Assembly: GCA_025149125.1 (NCBI GenBank)
Contig: CP102272.1
Coordinates: forward strand, 2,046,001-2,110,000
Source of the DNA: [Clostridium] asparagiforme DSM 15981
GTDB lineage: Bacteria; Bacillota; Clostridia; Lachnospirales; Lachnospiraceae
Direction: 5' to 3'
Length of the DNA: 64,000 nt
The notes below the pieces were generated by a model. The model searched no databases and was not told the origin of the DNA. It was given only the letters and a program-made list of their open reading frames with translations. Of this stretch, positions 34,616 to 42,595 are shown one piece after another. Position 1 is the first letter of the stretch; every line of letters begins with the position of its first letter. Both the position numbers and the translations under genes were made by a program.

Positions 34616-36478
34616 AAGGGGGTGTCGCAAAATCATCAAAATAGATGATTGAGCGGCACCCTTGCTCTGTATATAGAAAAAAATCAGGAGAAAATCATTT
34701 TCGATCGACTTTCTCCTGATTTTGGGCATACTTTAATAAGCATTCGGTTTTTCTTGTATTTATGCACTCGCTTTTAGATCAAACAAATACCTTCCAGTCC
34801 GCTCATTCTGGATTTTTCTATGTAGTTTATTTAGATTGTATCCCATACTCAGCAGGAGAATCTCCAGTTTTACTTTCTTCTTACCCCGCAGCAGGAATCG
34901 TTCAAATCCATAGTCATTTTTCAATACACCGAAAGCTCCTTCTACCTGAATCGAGCGATTCATCCGGTACTTAATTCCCTTCTCGCTCTGTATGTTTTGA
35001 TACGACTCCTCACGCTTCTCCAAAAAGCTTTTGGACACGTACAGACGCTTGTTCCCCTTCGCTTTGGTGCATTTTTCTTTGTAGGGACAGCCGGTGCAGT
35101 CCTCACATTCGTATACTGTCACCTCAGATTCATACCCACTTTTGCTGCGCTGCTTTTTCAGGTAGATCACCCGCAGCTCCTTCCCGGCATGACAGATATA
35201 GGTATCGGACTCCTGGTCGTAACCCATGTTTTCCCGTTTACTGATATCCTGTTTAAAACTCCTTTTCTTCCATTTTTCATAGGTTTGAGGTTTGATGTAT
35301 GGCTGCTGCCCCTCCTCCCGCAGATAGCTGTACCCTTCTTCACTTTCATATCCTGAATCAGCTGTAACACTCGGATAGTTAAAACCCAGTTTCTCTTTCA
35401 TCTGCTTTAAAAATGGCACCAGCGTCCATACATCGTTTCGATCCTGAAAAATATCGACCGCTACAATGTATTCGCTGTCCACTCCAATCTGTACGTTATA
35501 CCCTGGCTTTAACTGGGCATTGCGCATGTGGTCATCTTTCATATGCATAAACGTTGCATCCGGGTCTGTTTTACAGTAGTTGTTCCTTCCCTGGAAGCTG
35601 GCTGTATGCCAGTCATAAATGGTCTGACGCTCCAGGTACCTTTGGAACAGCTCCAGATACCGCTGCTCGATGGATTTGCGTTTTCCACGGCCGTAAACGA
35701 ACTCTATGTTCCGCTCCCTGCATATCTCCTCCAGAAAACGGCAGATTTTTCGGAGGTCCTGCACCCGGTATTCGGTTCCCACACGGAAGGACTGGATAAA
35801 CTCCTGGTTTACAAGCCTCACCGCCTCCTGGATTTTAATGAACATTTTTTCTTCCCATTTCCCAACGGATTTTTTCCATACGAACGTGTATTGATTGGCG
35901 CAGGCTTCTAATTTCGTCCCGTCAAGAAAGACAGTTTCTTTGGAAAGTTCACCTGCCAGTTCCAGACGGTGTACCATCTGATAAAAGAGGTCCTCACATG
36001 CCTCCTCCAGAAAACCGGAACGGAACCGGGCAATGGTACTGTGATCCGGCGCTTTTTGTCCAGCTAACAACCACATGAAGTTGATATCCCGTTTACAGGC
36101 GGTCTCAATTTTTCTTGATGAATAAATGTTCTGGGAATACGCATAGGTCAGGATCTTGAACATGGTCTTTGGATCCACTGCCGGATTTCTGCCTTTGGCA
36201 GAGTAAGCCTGATAAAGCTTTGTATAGTCTAAATCCTCCAATTCGTGGCTCAGCAGTCGGACCGAATCATCGTTCGGAACCAGCCCTTCCAAACTTAATG
36301 GCAAAACCAGTTGATAAGTGCGGCCAAGTTCGGTATAATCTTTAGTAGTGTAATTATTTATTCGCATACTTAATTATACCACGGATGGCGGACTCTTCGG
36401 AGCCCGCTTTTCTGTTTTTGTACAGAAAAGGAGCTGTTGCTCCAGTAGATTATTTATCTACTTTTGCAACAGCCCCTT
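34616..36478 (-). mobile_element. IS1182-type insertion sequence, apparently complete (about 1.86 kb)
   Basis: Imperfect terminal inverted repeats: AAGGGGGTGTCGCAAAA at 34616-34632 and its inverted partner TTTTGCAACAGCCCCTT at 36462-36478 (14 of 17 positions agree). Each end folds into a nested hairpin: left, GGGTGTCGC with GCGGCACCC around AATCATC/GATGATT; right, GGAGCTGTTGC with GCAACAGCCCC around GTAGAT/ATCTAC. A further stem (AATCAGGAGAAA with TTTCTCCTGATT, about 34685-34727) follows the transposase stop and can terminate it. No clear target duplication was found. The element sits between two intact genes and breaks none. Confidence 0.9.
34760..36367 (-). CDS. IS1182-family transposase
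   Basis: 535 residues with the full layout of IS1182-type (DDE) transposases: N-terminal DUF772-like DNA-binding part (PKTMFKILTYAYSQNIYSSR, SGFLEEACEDLF), first catalytic Asp in ETVFLDGTKLEA, second in SVTADSGYESEEGY, a zinc-knuckle-like Cys cluster (CEDCTGCPYKEKC) and the late Glu region MNRSIQVEGAFGVLK. The frame is open from end to end, so the element may still be active. It is more AT-rich than the flanks, which fits a recent arrival. Confidence 0.95.
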   Translation of the reverse strand: MRINNYTTKDYTELGRTYQLVLPLSLEGLVPNDDSVRLLSHELEDLDYTKLYQAYSAKGRNPAVDPKTMFKILTYAYSQNIYSSRKIETACKRDINFMWLLAGQKAPDHSTIARFRSGFLEEACEDLFYQMVHRLELAGELSKETVFLDGTKLEACANQYTFVWKKSVGKWEEKMFIKIQEAVRLVNQEFIQSFRVGTEYRVQDLRKICRFLEEICRERNIEFVYGRGKRKSIEQRYLELFQRYLERQTIYDWHTASFQGRNNYCKTDPDATFMHMKDDHMRNAQLKPGYNVQIGVDSEYIVAVDIFQDRNDVWTLVPFLKQMKEKLGFNYPSVTADSGYESEEGYSYLREEGQQPYIKPQTYEKWKKRSFKQDISKRENMGYDQESDTYICHAGKELRVIYLKKQRSKSGYESEVTVYECEDCTGCPYKEKCTKAKGNKRLYVSKSFLEKREESYQNIQSEKGIKYRMNRSIQVEGAFGVLKNDYGFERFLLRGKKKVKLEILLLSMGYNLNKLHRKIQNERTGRYLFDLKASA

Positions 36479-36547
36479 TTGGGTTGGATGCGATGGGCCG
36501 CAAGGGGAGGGTATGGTTAAAGGTCTGTTAAATTTTACGGGATTCTC

Positions 36548-36576
36548 TTGTGCGTGCGGCCATTATCCCATATAAT
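36548..36576 (+). promoter_or_regulatory. Promoter of ytvI
   Basis: TTGTGC (36548-36553), 17-bp spacer, perfect TATAAT (36571-36576). Confidence 0.55.
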
Positions 36577-36653
36577 GCAGTAATAGACATATATTGGAAA
36601 AGAGGAATGTGAATCGATGAGACATGCGGCAAAAGGGGCGCGGAGATAGACGG

Positions 36654-37742
36654 ATGAAAACAGAAGAGCGAAGAGCATTTATTATTAATTTTTTATATTA
36701 CGCCATATGGCTGGCCATTGCGTTTGTGATTCTGCGGTACGGTCTGCCCATGCTGACGCCGTTTGTGGCGGCGTTCGTGATTGCGTACCTGTTGAATACG
36801 CCCATCTGCTTTGCGGCGAACAGGCTGCGCCTGCCACGGAAGGCTATGGCGATTTTGGCGGTGCTCCTGTTCTACTGCACCGTAGGTTCCCTGATCGCCC
36901 TGCTGTTTATCAAGCTGTTTTCCAGCGGGAGAGTGCTTTTTTCAAATTTACCGGCGATCTACAGCCATTACATTGAGCCGGTTTTCGCGGCTGTGTTCAG
37001 CAGCATCGAACAGACGGTGCTCCGCATGGACCCGTCCCTGATCGGGACCATGGAGGAGCTGGAGGGGCATTTTGCCCAGTCCGCGGGACAGATGGTTTCC
37101 AGCCTTTCCATGGACGCGGTGGGCTGGATATCCGGGATCGCCTCGTCCCTTCCGGGGCTGTTTATCGAGCTGCTCCTCATGATTATCACCACGTTTTTTA
37201 TCGCCGCGGATTATGACAAGCTGACGGGCTTCTGCCTGCGGCAGATGGGGGAGAAGCCCAAGGGCATTTTCCTGAACATTCAATCCTACGTTGTGGGAAC
37301 GCTGTTTGTGTGTATCCGCTCCTACGCGCTGATCATGTCCATCACCTTTGTGGAGCTGGCCGTGGGCCTGACGTTGATCGGAGTGAAGAATTCGGTGCTC
37401 ATCGCCTTTGTGATCGCGGTGTTCGATATTCTACCGGTGCTGGGCACGGGCGGGATCATGATCCCTTGGATGGTGATCACCGCGGTGATGGGGAATCCCC
37501 GGCTGGCCATCGGGCTGTTGGTGGTCTATCTGGTGATCACTGTGATCCGCAATATCATTGAACCCAAAATTGTGGGCAGCCAGATCGGCCTGCACCCGGT
37601 TGTAACCCTGGTCAGCATGTTCGCCGGAGCCCAGCTCTTCGGAGTGCTTGGGCTGTTCGGATTTCCCATCGGACTCTCGCTTCTGGGGTATTTGAACGAC
37701 ACGGACACCATCCGCATTTTCAAAAAATCCGAGGTGGAGTGA
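36654..37742 (+). CDS. ytvI: AI-2E-family permease, YtvI-like sporulation membrane protein
   Basis: 362 residues, about seven or eight helices, in the AI-2E/PerM family. The layout (two N-terminal helices, a long extracellular segment from about 100 to 165, then a helix-dense C-terminal half with VFDILPVLGTGGIMIPW and IIEPKIVGSQIGLHP) fits the sporulation protein YtvI of Firmicutes. Its role is unproven in most species. GGAG lies 8 nt before ATG 36654. Monocistronic between the IS element and its own strong terminator. Confidence 0.8.
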   Translation: MKTEERRAFIINFLYYAIWLAIAFVILRYGLPMLTPFVAAFVIAYLLNTPICFAANRLRLPRKAMAILAVLLFYCTVGSLIALLFIKLFSSGRVLFSNLPAIYSHYIEPVFAAVFSSIEQTVLRMDPSLIGTMEELEGHFAQSAGQMVSSLSMDAVGWISGIASSLPGLFIELLLMIITTFFIAADYDKLTGFCLRQMGEKPKGIFLNIQSYVVGTLFVCIRSYALIMSITFVELAVGLTLIGVKNSVLIAFVIAVFDILPVLGTGGIMIPWMVITAVMGNPRLAIGLLVVYLVITVIRNIIEPKIVGSQIGLHPVVTLVSMFAGAQLFGVLGLFGFPIGLSLLGYLNDTDTIRIFKKSEVE

Positions 37743-37822
37743 GCGGGAAACGCGCAGATCTTTGCTGCGGGAATAACAGGGGCAGCGCCTAAATGCCGCC
37801 AGAGTATAACGTATGATTTTTT

Positions 37823-37854
37823 AGCCAGCCGGGATTGCACCGGCTGGCTTTTTT
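37823..37854 (+). terminator. Intrinsic terminator after ytvI
   Basis: AGCCAGCCGG (37823-37832) pairs perfectly with CCGGCTGGCT (37840-37849), then six Ts. Confidence 0.9.
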
Positions 37855-37991
37855 CGGTATGATAGGCCATAAGCCGCCGATGCGGCGTTAAGGCTGCCAA
37901 AAGAACCGTCAAACGCATTTCCTGATTGCTAATTTATGGAATCCGGTGTATGGTTGAAAGAGTTAAAGAAAGTCAGAGGAGAGACAAATCT

Positions 37992-38843
37992 ATGATCGAG
38001 GTACTGTTTGGTGAGAGCGAAGCGGCTTCCATGAAAATGGCCAAGGGCCGCAGAACGGTTGTCGGCGGAGCTGGAAAAGCGGAGAATGGGTCCGGGACAT
38101 GGATCGGGGGTCATCCCCGGCAGGTGATCTGCCTGGGCTTCATGTTGGATATCGGGGATATAAAAGAGCCGGTGGACGGCCGGTACCGCCGGGAACTGAT
38201 CAGGGCCATGTACGGGCAGGAGCAGTGGGGGAAGCAGGGCGAAGGAGCGGGCGAGCCCGAGGCGGCCGCAGACCCATACACGGCGGAGCTGGAGCGGTTG
38301 GCTGAGTACATTGGGCAGGGGGAGCCGGTCAGAATCTGGTACAGCGACAGCCCGTACTCCCGCTGCGGGTTCTATTTTCTTTGCGGATGGCTGAAGCCAC
38401 GGCAAGCCGATGTGCGGGTGGTAAAGCTGCCGGAGTACGTCCAGTGCGCCAATGTGATCAGGAGATACCAGAACTGGGGGGAGATCGGACCGGAGGAATT
38501 TGCCGGTTTCCTGTCCGGCGAGTGCCGGTTGTCCCATGAAGAGCAGAGCATGTACGCGAACGCGTGGAGCCGTCTGGTGGAGGACAACAGTCCTCTGCGC
38601 GCGGTGATCAATGGGAAAATGACGGGCGTGCCCGAAGATTTCTACGATTTTCTGATCTGGAAACGACTGACCGGAAAGCCGGTCAAGCAAGTCAGGCTGA
38701 TTGGGGATATTTTAGGGTATGATCCCCTGGGCGTGGGAGACTGGTGGTATGCCGGCAGGATCCAGCACCATATTCTTCAGGGCAGAATCAAAGTCGTGGA
38801 GGACTCGGAGAAACCATATGCCAGAATCATTTCCCTGGCATGA
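37992..38843 (+). CDS. DUF1835/DUF3658 protein
   Basis: 283 residues, cytosolic. The N-terminal part (MIEVLFGESEAASMKMA) and the segment VRIWYSDSPYSRCGFYFLCGWL match the layout of DUF1835 proteins (a Rossmann-like fold with an 'S-[DE]-P' patch); the C-terminal part (YDFLIWKRLTGKPVKQVRLIGDILG) fits DUF3658, a helical partner domain. Biochemical function unknown. AGGAGAG before ATG 37992 sets the start. Convergent with the DUF4397-like gene across a shared terminator. Confidence 0.75.
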   Translation: MIEVLFGESEAASMKMAKGRRTVVGGAGKAENGSGTWIGGHPRQVICLGFMLDIGDIKEPVDGRYRRELIRAMYGQEQWGKQGEGAGEPEAAADPYTAELERLAEYIGQGEPVRIWYSDSPYSRCGFYFLCGWLKPRQADVRVVKLPEYVQCANVIRRYQNWGEIGPEEFAGFLSGECRLSHEEQSMYANAWSRLVEDNSPLRAVINGKMTGVPEDFYDFLIWKRLTGKPVKQVRLIGDILGYDPLGVGDWWYAGRIQHHILQGRIKVVEDSEKPYARIISLA

Positions 38844-38844
38844 A

Positions 38845-38876
38845 CCAGTGGGAATGAACGGAATCACTCCCACTGG
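38845..38876. terminator. Bidirectional stem-loop
   Basis: CCAGTGGGA-A-TGA pairs with TCA-C-TCCCACTGG. It separates two convergent genes; no long T-run on either side. Confidence 0.65.
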
Positions 38877-38889
38877 CTGCCTATCCCGG

Positions 38890-39381
38890 TTACATCTGGG
38901 TCAGCTGTATGCGGGCGTTGTTGGAAGTGCCGAGAATGGTCAGCTGGTAGGTGCCGTTGCGGAAGAAGGTTATATTGGTGTTGATGACCGGAGCGGCAAA
39001 AACTCTGCTTCTGTAAACCGTCAGCCGATAGGTACCGGGCATGATCTGAAGGAATCCGGAGGCGGTTCTGGGATCTAAATTGGACAGCACAAGGCGGGAA
39101 TTTAAGTAGATGTCCAGCGGCTCCCGGATGGAGCTCATGTTGGAGAAACGAACCCGGGCGGACTGAGGGAACATGTTGACGCCGGGGCCAAAGATACGCC
39201 AGGTCCAGTAGATCATGTTGTTGCCCGGCCGGAAGTTGCAGCCGGGGCAGTAGTTGGGGGAAACATTGGGCACGAAGCCGGGATACACGGGAGTCGGGCC
39301 GGGAAAACGCGCCATGCGGCTGTCCGCGTCCGTTGAGTTCGGCTCAAAGGGCGTATTGTCGTCATATTCATAAGTTTCCAT
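38890..39381 (-). CDS. DUF4397-like protein with proline-rich head
   Basis: 163 residues without a signal peptide. The N-terminal 60 residues are Pro/Gly/Asn rich with a CPGC pair (NYCPGCNFRPG); the C-terminal 95 residues (ARVRFSNMSSIREPLDIYLN, FLQIMPGTYRLTVYRS, TFFRNGTYQLTILGT) look like the beta-sandwich DUF4397, usually extracellular. With no export signal in a spore-former, a spore surface or coat role is possible but not shown. AGAGGTG before ATG. Confidence 0.7.
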   Translation of the reverse strand: METYEYDDNTPFEPNSTDADSRMARFPGPTPVYPGFVPNVSPNYCPGCNFRPGNNMIYWTWRIFGPGVNMFPQSARVRFSNMSSIREPLDIYLNSRLVLSNLDPRTASGFLQIMPGTYRLTVYRSRVFAAPVINTNITFFRNGTYQLTILGTSNNARIQLTQM

Positions 39382-39439
39382 GAAAGGTGCACCTCTATCA
39401 GTCTTAGTGTAATGATAGTATATGGGCGGGGGCAGGCAG

Positions 39440-39468
39440 TTGTGCCGGGACTGGAAAAATGGTATAAT
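39440..39468 (+). promoter_or_regulatory. Promoter of the RpiR regulator gene
   Basis: TTGTGC (39440-39445), 17-bp spacer, perfect TATAAT (39463-39468). A second TATAAT-like hexamer lies about 50 bp downstream. Confidence 0.5.
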
Positions 39469-39573
39469 TAGGGAAACGTATCACTTATCATCAGCCTGCG
39501 GCAGATGACAAGGTATAATCAGGAAAGCATGACTCATATAATAGAAAATTACCAGCCCACGAGGAGGTAAAAC

Positions 39574-40422
39574 GTGAAAGGCCAGATCTTTTCCTTAATC
39601 AGGACGAAATACAATACATTATCCAGTTCCCAGAAGGACGTGGCGGACTATATTCTGACGAACCCGGACAAAGTCATGATGAACACGCTGAATGAAATCG
39701 CAGCCGCGTGCCGGGTCAGCGAGACCACGGTGCTCCGGTTTCTGCACAAGCTGAACTACAATTCATACCAGCTGTTCCGCATCAATTTGACCCAGGAGCT
39801 CTCGAAAGACAATCAGGAGACCGTTTACGACGACGTGGGATTTCAGGATACGGAGGACGAGATTATCGATAAGATTATTCACTCGACCGTGTCCTCCATC
39901 ACGGACAGCCGCCAGATCATTGACCCGGCCAGCGTGAAGGCTGTGGTGGAAAAGATTGCCGGGGCCAGGCGGATCGTGGTGGCGGGCGTGGGGGCCTCCG
40001 GCTTTATCGCCCAGGATCTCTACCACAAGCTGATCAAGCTGGGCCTCAACGCGGTCTGTGCCAATGACCCGCACATTATGAATATTCTGGCCACCGGCCT
40101 GGACCAAAACACGATCCTTATCCTGTTTTCCCACTCGGGGGAGAGCCGGGAGGTGCTGGACATGGCGGCAATCGCAAAGGAGCGCCGGTGCCAGGTCTGC
40201 GCGGTGACCAGCTACGCCAAGTCCACTCTGGCCAACCAGGCTGGGTATCTATTGTGCAGCTCCTCCAGGGAGACCATGTTCCGGTCCGATGCCATGACCT
40301 CCCGGATTGTCCAGATGGTCATTATCGACATTCTCTACGTCAGTCTGGTGATCGCGCTGGGAGATGGCATTTTGCCTCAAATCCACAGCTCCCGGCTGGC
40401 GGTGGCCAAGAATAAAATATAA
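39574..40422 (+). CDS. RpiR/MurR-family regulator (HTH plus SIS domain)
   Basis: 282 residues. HTH_6 domain (about 1-77: LSSSQKDVADYIL, VSETTVLRFLHKL) and a SIS sugar-phosphate-binding domain (about 110-250: RRIVVAGVGASGFIAQDL, LILFSHSGESREVLDMA). Such proteins sense a phosphosugar and repress or activate an adjacent catabolic operon. The start is GTG 39574, preceded by GAGGAGGTAAA. It has its own promoter and is separated by a terminator from the sugar-acid operon it probably controls; the palindrome at 40557 is the likely target. Confidence 0.93.
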   Translation: MKGQIFSLIRTKYNTLSSSQKDVADYILTNPDKVMMNTLNEIAAACRVSETTVLRFLHKLNYNSYQLFRINLTQELSKDNQETVYDDVGFQDTEDEIIDKIIHSTVSSITDSRQIIDPASVKAVVEKIAGARRIVVAGVGASGFIAQDLYHKLIKLGLNAVCANDPHIMNILATGLDQNTILILFSHSGESREVLDMAAIAKERRCQVCAVTSYAKSTLANQAGYLLCSSSRETMFRSDAMTSRIVQMVIIDILYVSLVIALGDGILPQIHSSRLAVAKNKI

Positions 40423-40443
40423 AATGTGAATAAAAAAATACGA

Positions 40444-40493
40444 AGCGCCATACTGTTTTATTATAGTATTAACAAAACAGTGGGCGCTATTTT
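40444..40493 (+). terminator. Terminator between the RpiR gene and the sugar-acid operon
   Basis: AGCGCC and ACTGTTTT (40444-40459) pair with AAAACAGT and GGCGCT (40474-40488), then ATTTTTA. Confidence 0.8.
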
Positions 40494-40517
40494 TATGTTA
40501 ATATTCACGTAAACATA

Positions 40518-40574
40518 TTGACAGACAAAAGGGAAAGGGGTAATATTCATCTCAAGAGTAGCATTAATGCTACT
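40518..40574 (+). promoter_or_regulatory. Promoter plus palindromic operator of the sugar-acid operon
   Basis: Perfect TTGACA (40518-40523), 17-bp spacer, TAATAT (40541-40546). Just past the expected start point lies the perfect 18-bp palindrome AGTAGCATTAATGCTACT (40557-40574), placed where a bound repressor would block transcription. Confidence 0.75.
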
Positions 40575-40626
40575 ATAAAATATTTAAAAGTAGTAAAATT
40601 ACTCATAAAAAAGAAAGGGGAACATT

Positions 40627-41712
40627 ATGAAGGCAATTTTATTGGGCGATGCGATGATCGGAGGAACAGGGTTTCAGAGGGCTTGGGAGAAGCACATGGG
40701 AACGTACGGAAGCGATATCGTGGTGAACGATTGGGAGAAGGACTGGGGAAAGCTTCAGTACAGGCGCCTTGAGGTGGAAAAGAGAGGGCCGGAGATCGAG
40801 ACCGTGGATGAAACCATCCTGAAGGAGGGGCAGGATGCCCAGGCGCTTATGGGGCTGTTCGTGCCCGTGTCCAGCAAGGTGATGGAAGCCATGCCGAAGC
40901 TCAGGATTGTGGGCGTTTCCAGAGCGGGACTGGAAAACGTCAATGTGGAGGAGGCCACCAGGCGCGGTATTCTGGTGTTCAACGTACAGGGGCGCAACGC
41001 CCACGCGGTTTCCGATTTCGCGGTGGGGATGATGCTGGCGGAGTGCAGAAATATCGCAAGAGCCCATTACGCGATCCGCAGCGGGGAATGGAGAAAGACG
41101 TTTACCAACAGCGACGTGGTCCCGGAGCTGCACGGCAGAACCGTTGGACTGGTGGGCTTCGGCCACATCGGGCGGCTGGTGGCGAAGAAACTTTCGGGCT
41201 TCGACGTGAAGGTGGTGGTATACGATCCGTACACCCCGGCGGAGGCCATAAAAGAGCTTGGAGCCGAGAAGGTGGAGCTGGAGCAGCTGTTAAAGAACAG
41301 CGATTTCGTATCCGTCCACGCCCGCCTCACATCCGAGAACAAGGGGATGATCGGCGAGCATGAGATCAGCCTGATGAAACCCACCGCTTACTTTATCAAC
41401 ACGGGGCGCGCGGGGCTTGTGGACCAGGATGCGCTGGCGAAAGCCCTGGGGGACAAGAAGATCATGGGCGCGGCCCTGGATGTATTTTACACGGAGCCGC
41501 TTCCGGCGGACAGTCCGTTTATGACCCTGGACAACGTGACACTGACCACCCACATTGCGGGAACCACCGCGGATGCCCTGTCGAACTCCCCCTTCCTGCT
41601 GATGGAGGACGTGGCAAAATTCCTTAAGGAGGGAGATAGCCGGTTTATCGTCAACCGCCAGGTGCTCCAGGACGAGGGATTCCAGGCGTGGCTTGCTTCG
41701 GTGAGACAGTAG
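40627..41712 (+). CDS. D-isomer-specific 2-hydroxyacid dehydrogenase (SerA/GhrB superfamily)
   Basis: 361 residues; NAD(P)-linked reduction of a 2-keto acid or oxidation of a 2-hydroxy acid. The Rossmann motif GLVGFGHIGRLVAKKL sits in the middle; the catalytic triad is in place: Arg in INTGRAGLVD, Glu in DVFYTEPLP, His in TTHIAGTTADAL. No ACT domain, so it is not the full biosynthetic SerA. AAAGGGGAA before ATG 40627. First gene of the operon; next to an aldolase, a gluconate-type permease and a sugar kinase, so a sugar acid such as 2-ketogluconate or a tetronate is a plausible substrate (inference). Confidence 0.9.
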   Translation: MKAILLGDAMIGGTGFQRAWEKHMGTYGSDIVVNDWEKDWGKLQYRRLEVEKRGPEIETVDETILKEGQDAQALMGLFVPVSSKVMEAMPKLRIVGVSRAGLENVNVEEATRRGILVFNVQGRNAHAVSDFAVGMMLAECRNIARAHYAIRSGEWRKTFTNSDVVPELHGRTVGLVGFGHIGRLVAKKLSGFDVKVVVYDPYTPAEAIKELGAEKVELEQLLKNSDFVSVHARLTSENKGMIGEHEISLMKPTAYFINTGRAGLVDQDALAKALGDKKIMGAALDVFYTEPLPADSPFMTLDNVTLTTHIAGTTADALSNSPFLLMEDVAKFLKEGDSRFIVNRQVLQDEGFQAWLASVRQ

Positions 41713-41731
41713 ATTCAGGGAGGGATGAAAC

Positions 41732-42568
41732 ATGCTGGTAAACTTAAAATGTATTTTGGATGAGGCGTATAAAGACTACTATGCGGTGGGTTCCTTTAAC
41801 GGCTACAATTTCGAGACCTTTAAGGGGATTGTGGAGGCCGGAGCTGAGACGAAAACCCCTGTGATCCTGGCCTTTGGAGCCAAGTATCTGCCCAATATGT
41901 CGGTGGAGACGGCGGCGGCCATGGCGAAGAGTCTTTCGGAGGAGGTATCCATTCCGGTCTGCCTCCATCTGGACCACTGCAAGGATCAGGGCGTGGTGTA
42001 CCGGGCCTTAAAGGCCGGTTTCGGGTCCGTAATGTACGACGGCTCGTCCCTGCCCTTTGAGGAGAACCTGCAAAACACCCTGGATGTGTGCCGGGTGGCC
42101 CACGCCTGCGGGGCTTCGGTGGAGGCGGAGCTGGGAAGCCTGGCCGCGGGCGAGCGGTCCCACGAGGGTTCCGCCGGGGATGTGGAGGCATACACGGACC
42201 CGGAGGCGGCGAAACAGTTTGTGGATGGCACGGGAGTGGACGCGCTGGCGGTGTCCGTGGGAACCGTACATGGGCTGTACAAGGGAAAGCCCAACATCCG
42301 AATCGACATTCTAAACGCCATCAATGAGAAACTGAATATGCCCCTGGTGCTCCACGGCGGTTCCGGTATCCCGGAGCGGGACATTCTGGAGTGCATCCGT
42401 CACGGAATCGCCAAGATCAATGTCAACACTGAGATTTCCGTCTACGCGGTGGACCAGACCAAGCTGTATCTTGAGAGCGCGGCCCCCCATTTTTCGGAGC
42501 TGTCTTTGCGGCAGGTTGGCTATGTGAAGGAAATTGTCAAGAAATACATAAGCTTTTTCAGAGAGTAG
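41732..42568 (+). CDS. Class II (zinc) aldolase, FbaA/GatY/KbaY family
   Basis: 278 residues. Splits a phosphorylated ketose (fructose-1,6- or tagatose-1,6-bisphosphate or a related product) with a bound zinc. Seen: CLHLDHCKD (metal His and catalytic Asp), EAELGSLAAGE, GTVHGLYKGKP (second metal His), VLHGGSGIP (third) and KINVNTE (phosphate binding). It starts 20 nt after the dehydrogenase with GGGAGGGATG. The operon setting argues for a dedicated catabolic aldolase rather than the glycolytic one. Confidence 0.9.
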   Translation: MLVNLKCILDEAYKDYYAVGSFNGYNFETFKGIVEAGAETKTPVILAFGAKYLPNMSVETAAAMAKSLSEEVSIPVCLHLDHCKDQGVVYRALKAGFGSVMYDGSSLPFEENLQNTLDVCRVAHACGASVEAELGSLAAGERSHEGSAGDVEAYTDPEAAKQFVDGTGVDALAVSVGTVHGLYKGKPNIRIDILNAINEKLNMPLVLHGGSGIPERDILECIRHGIAKINVNTEISVYAVDQTKLYLESAAPHFSELSLRQVGYVKEIVKKYISFFRE

Positions 42569-42595
42569 CGCAGAACATATGGAGGAGGAAAATCA

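Noticed and set aside
36624..36653. Earlier start for ytvI
   Set aside because: The ten extra codons are Arg/Lys-rich, and the GGAG at 36642 is placed for ATG 36654.
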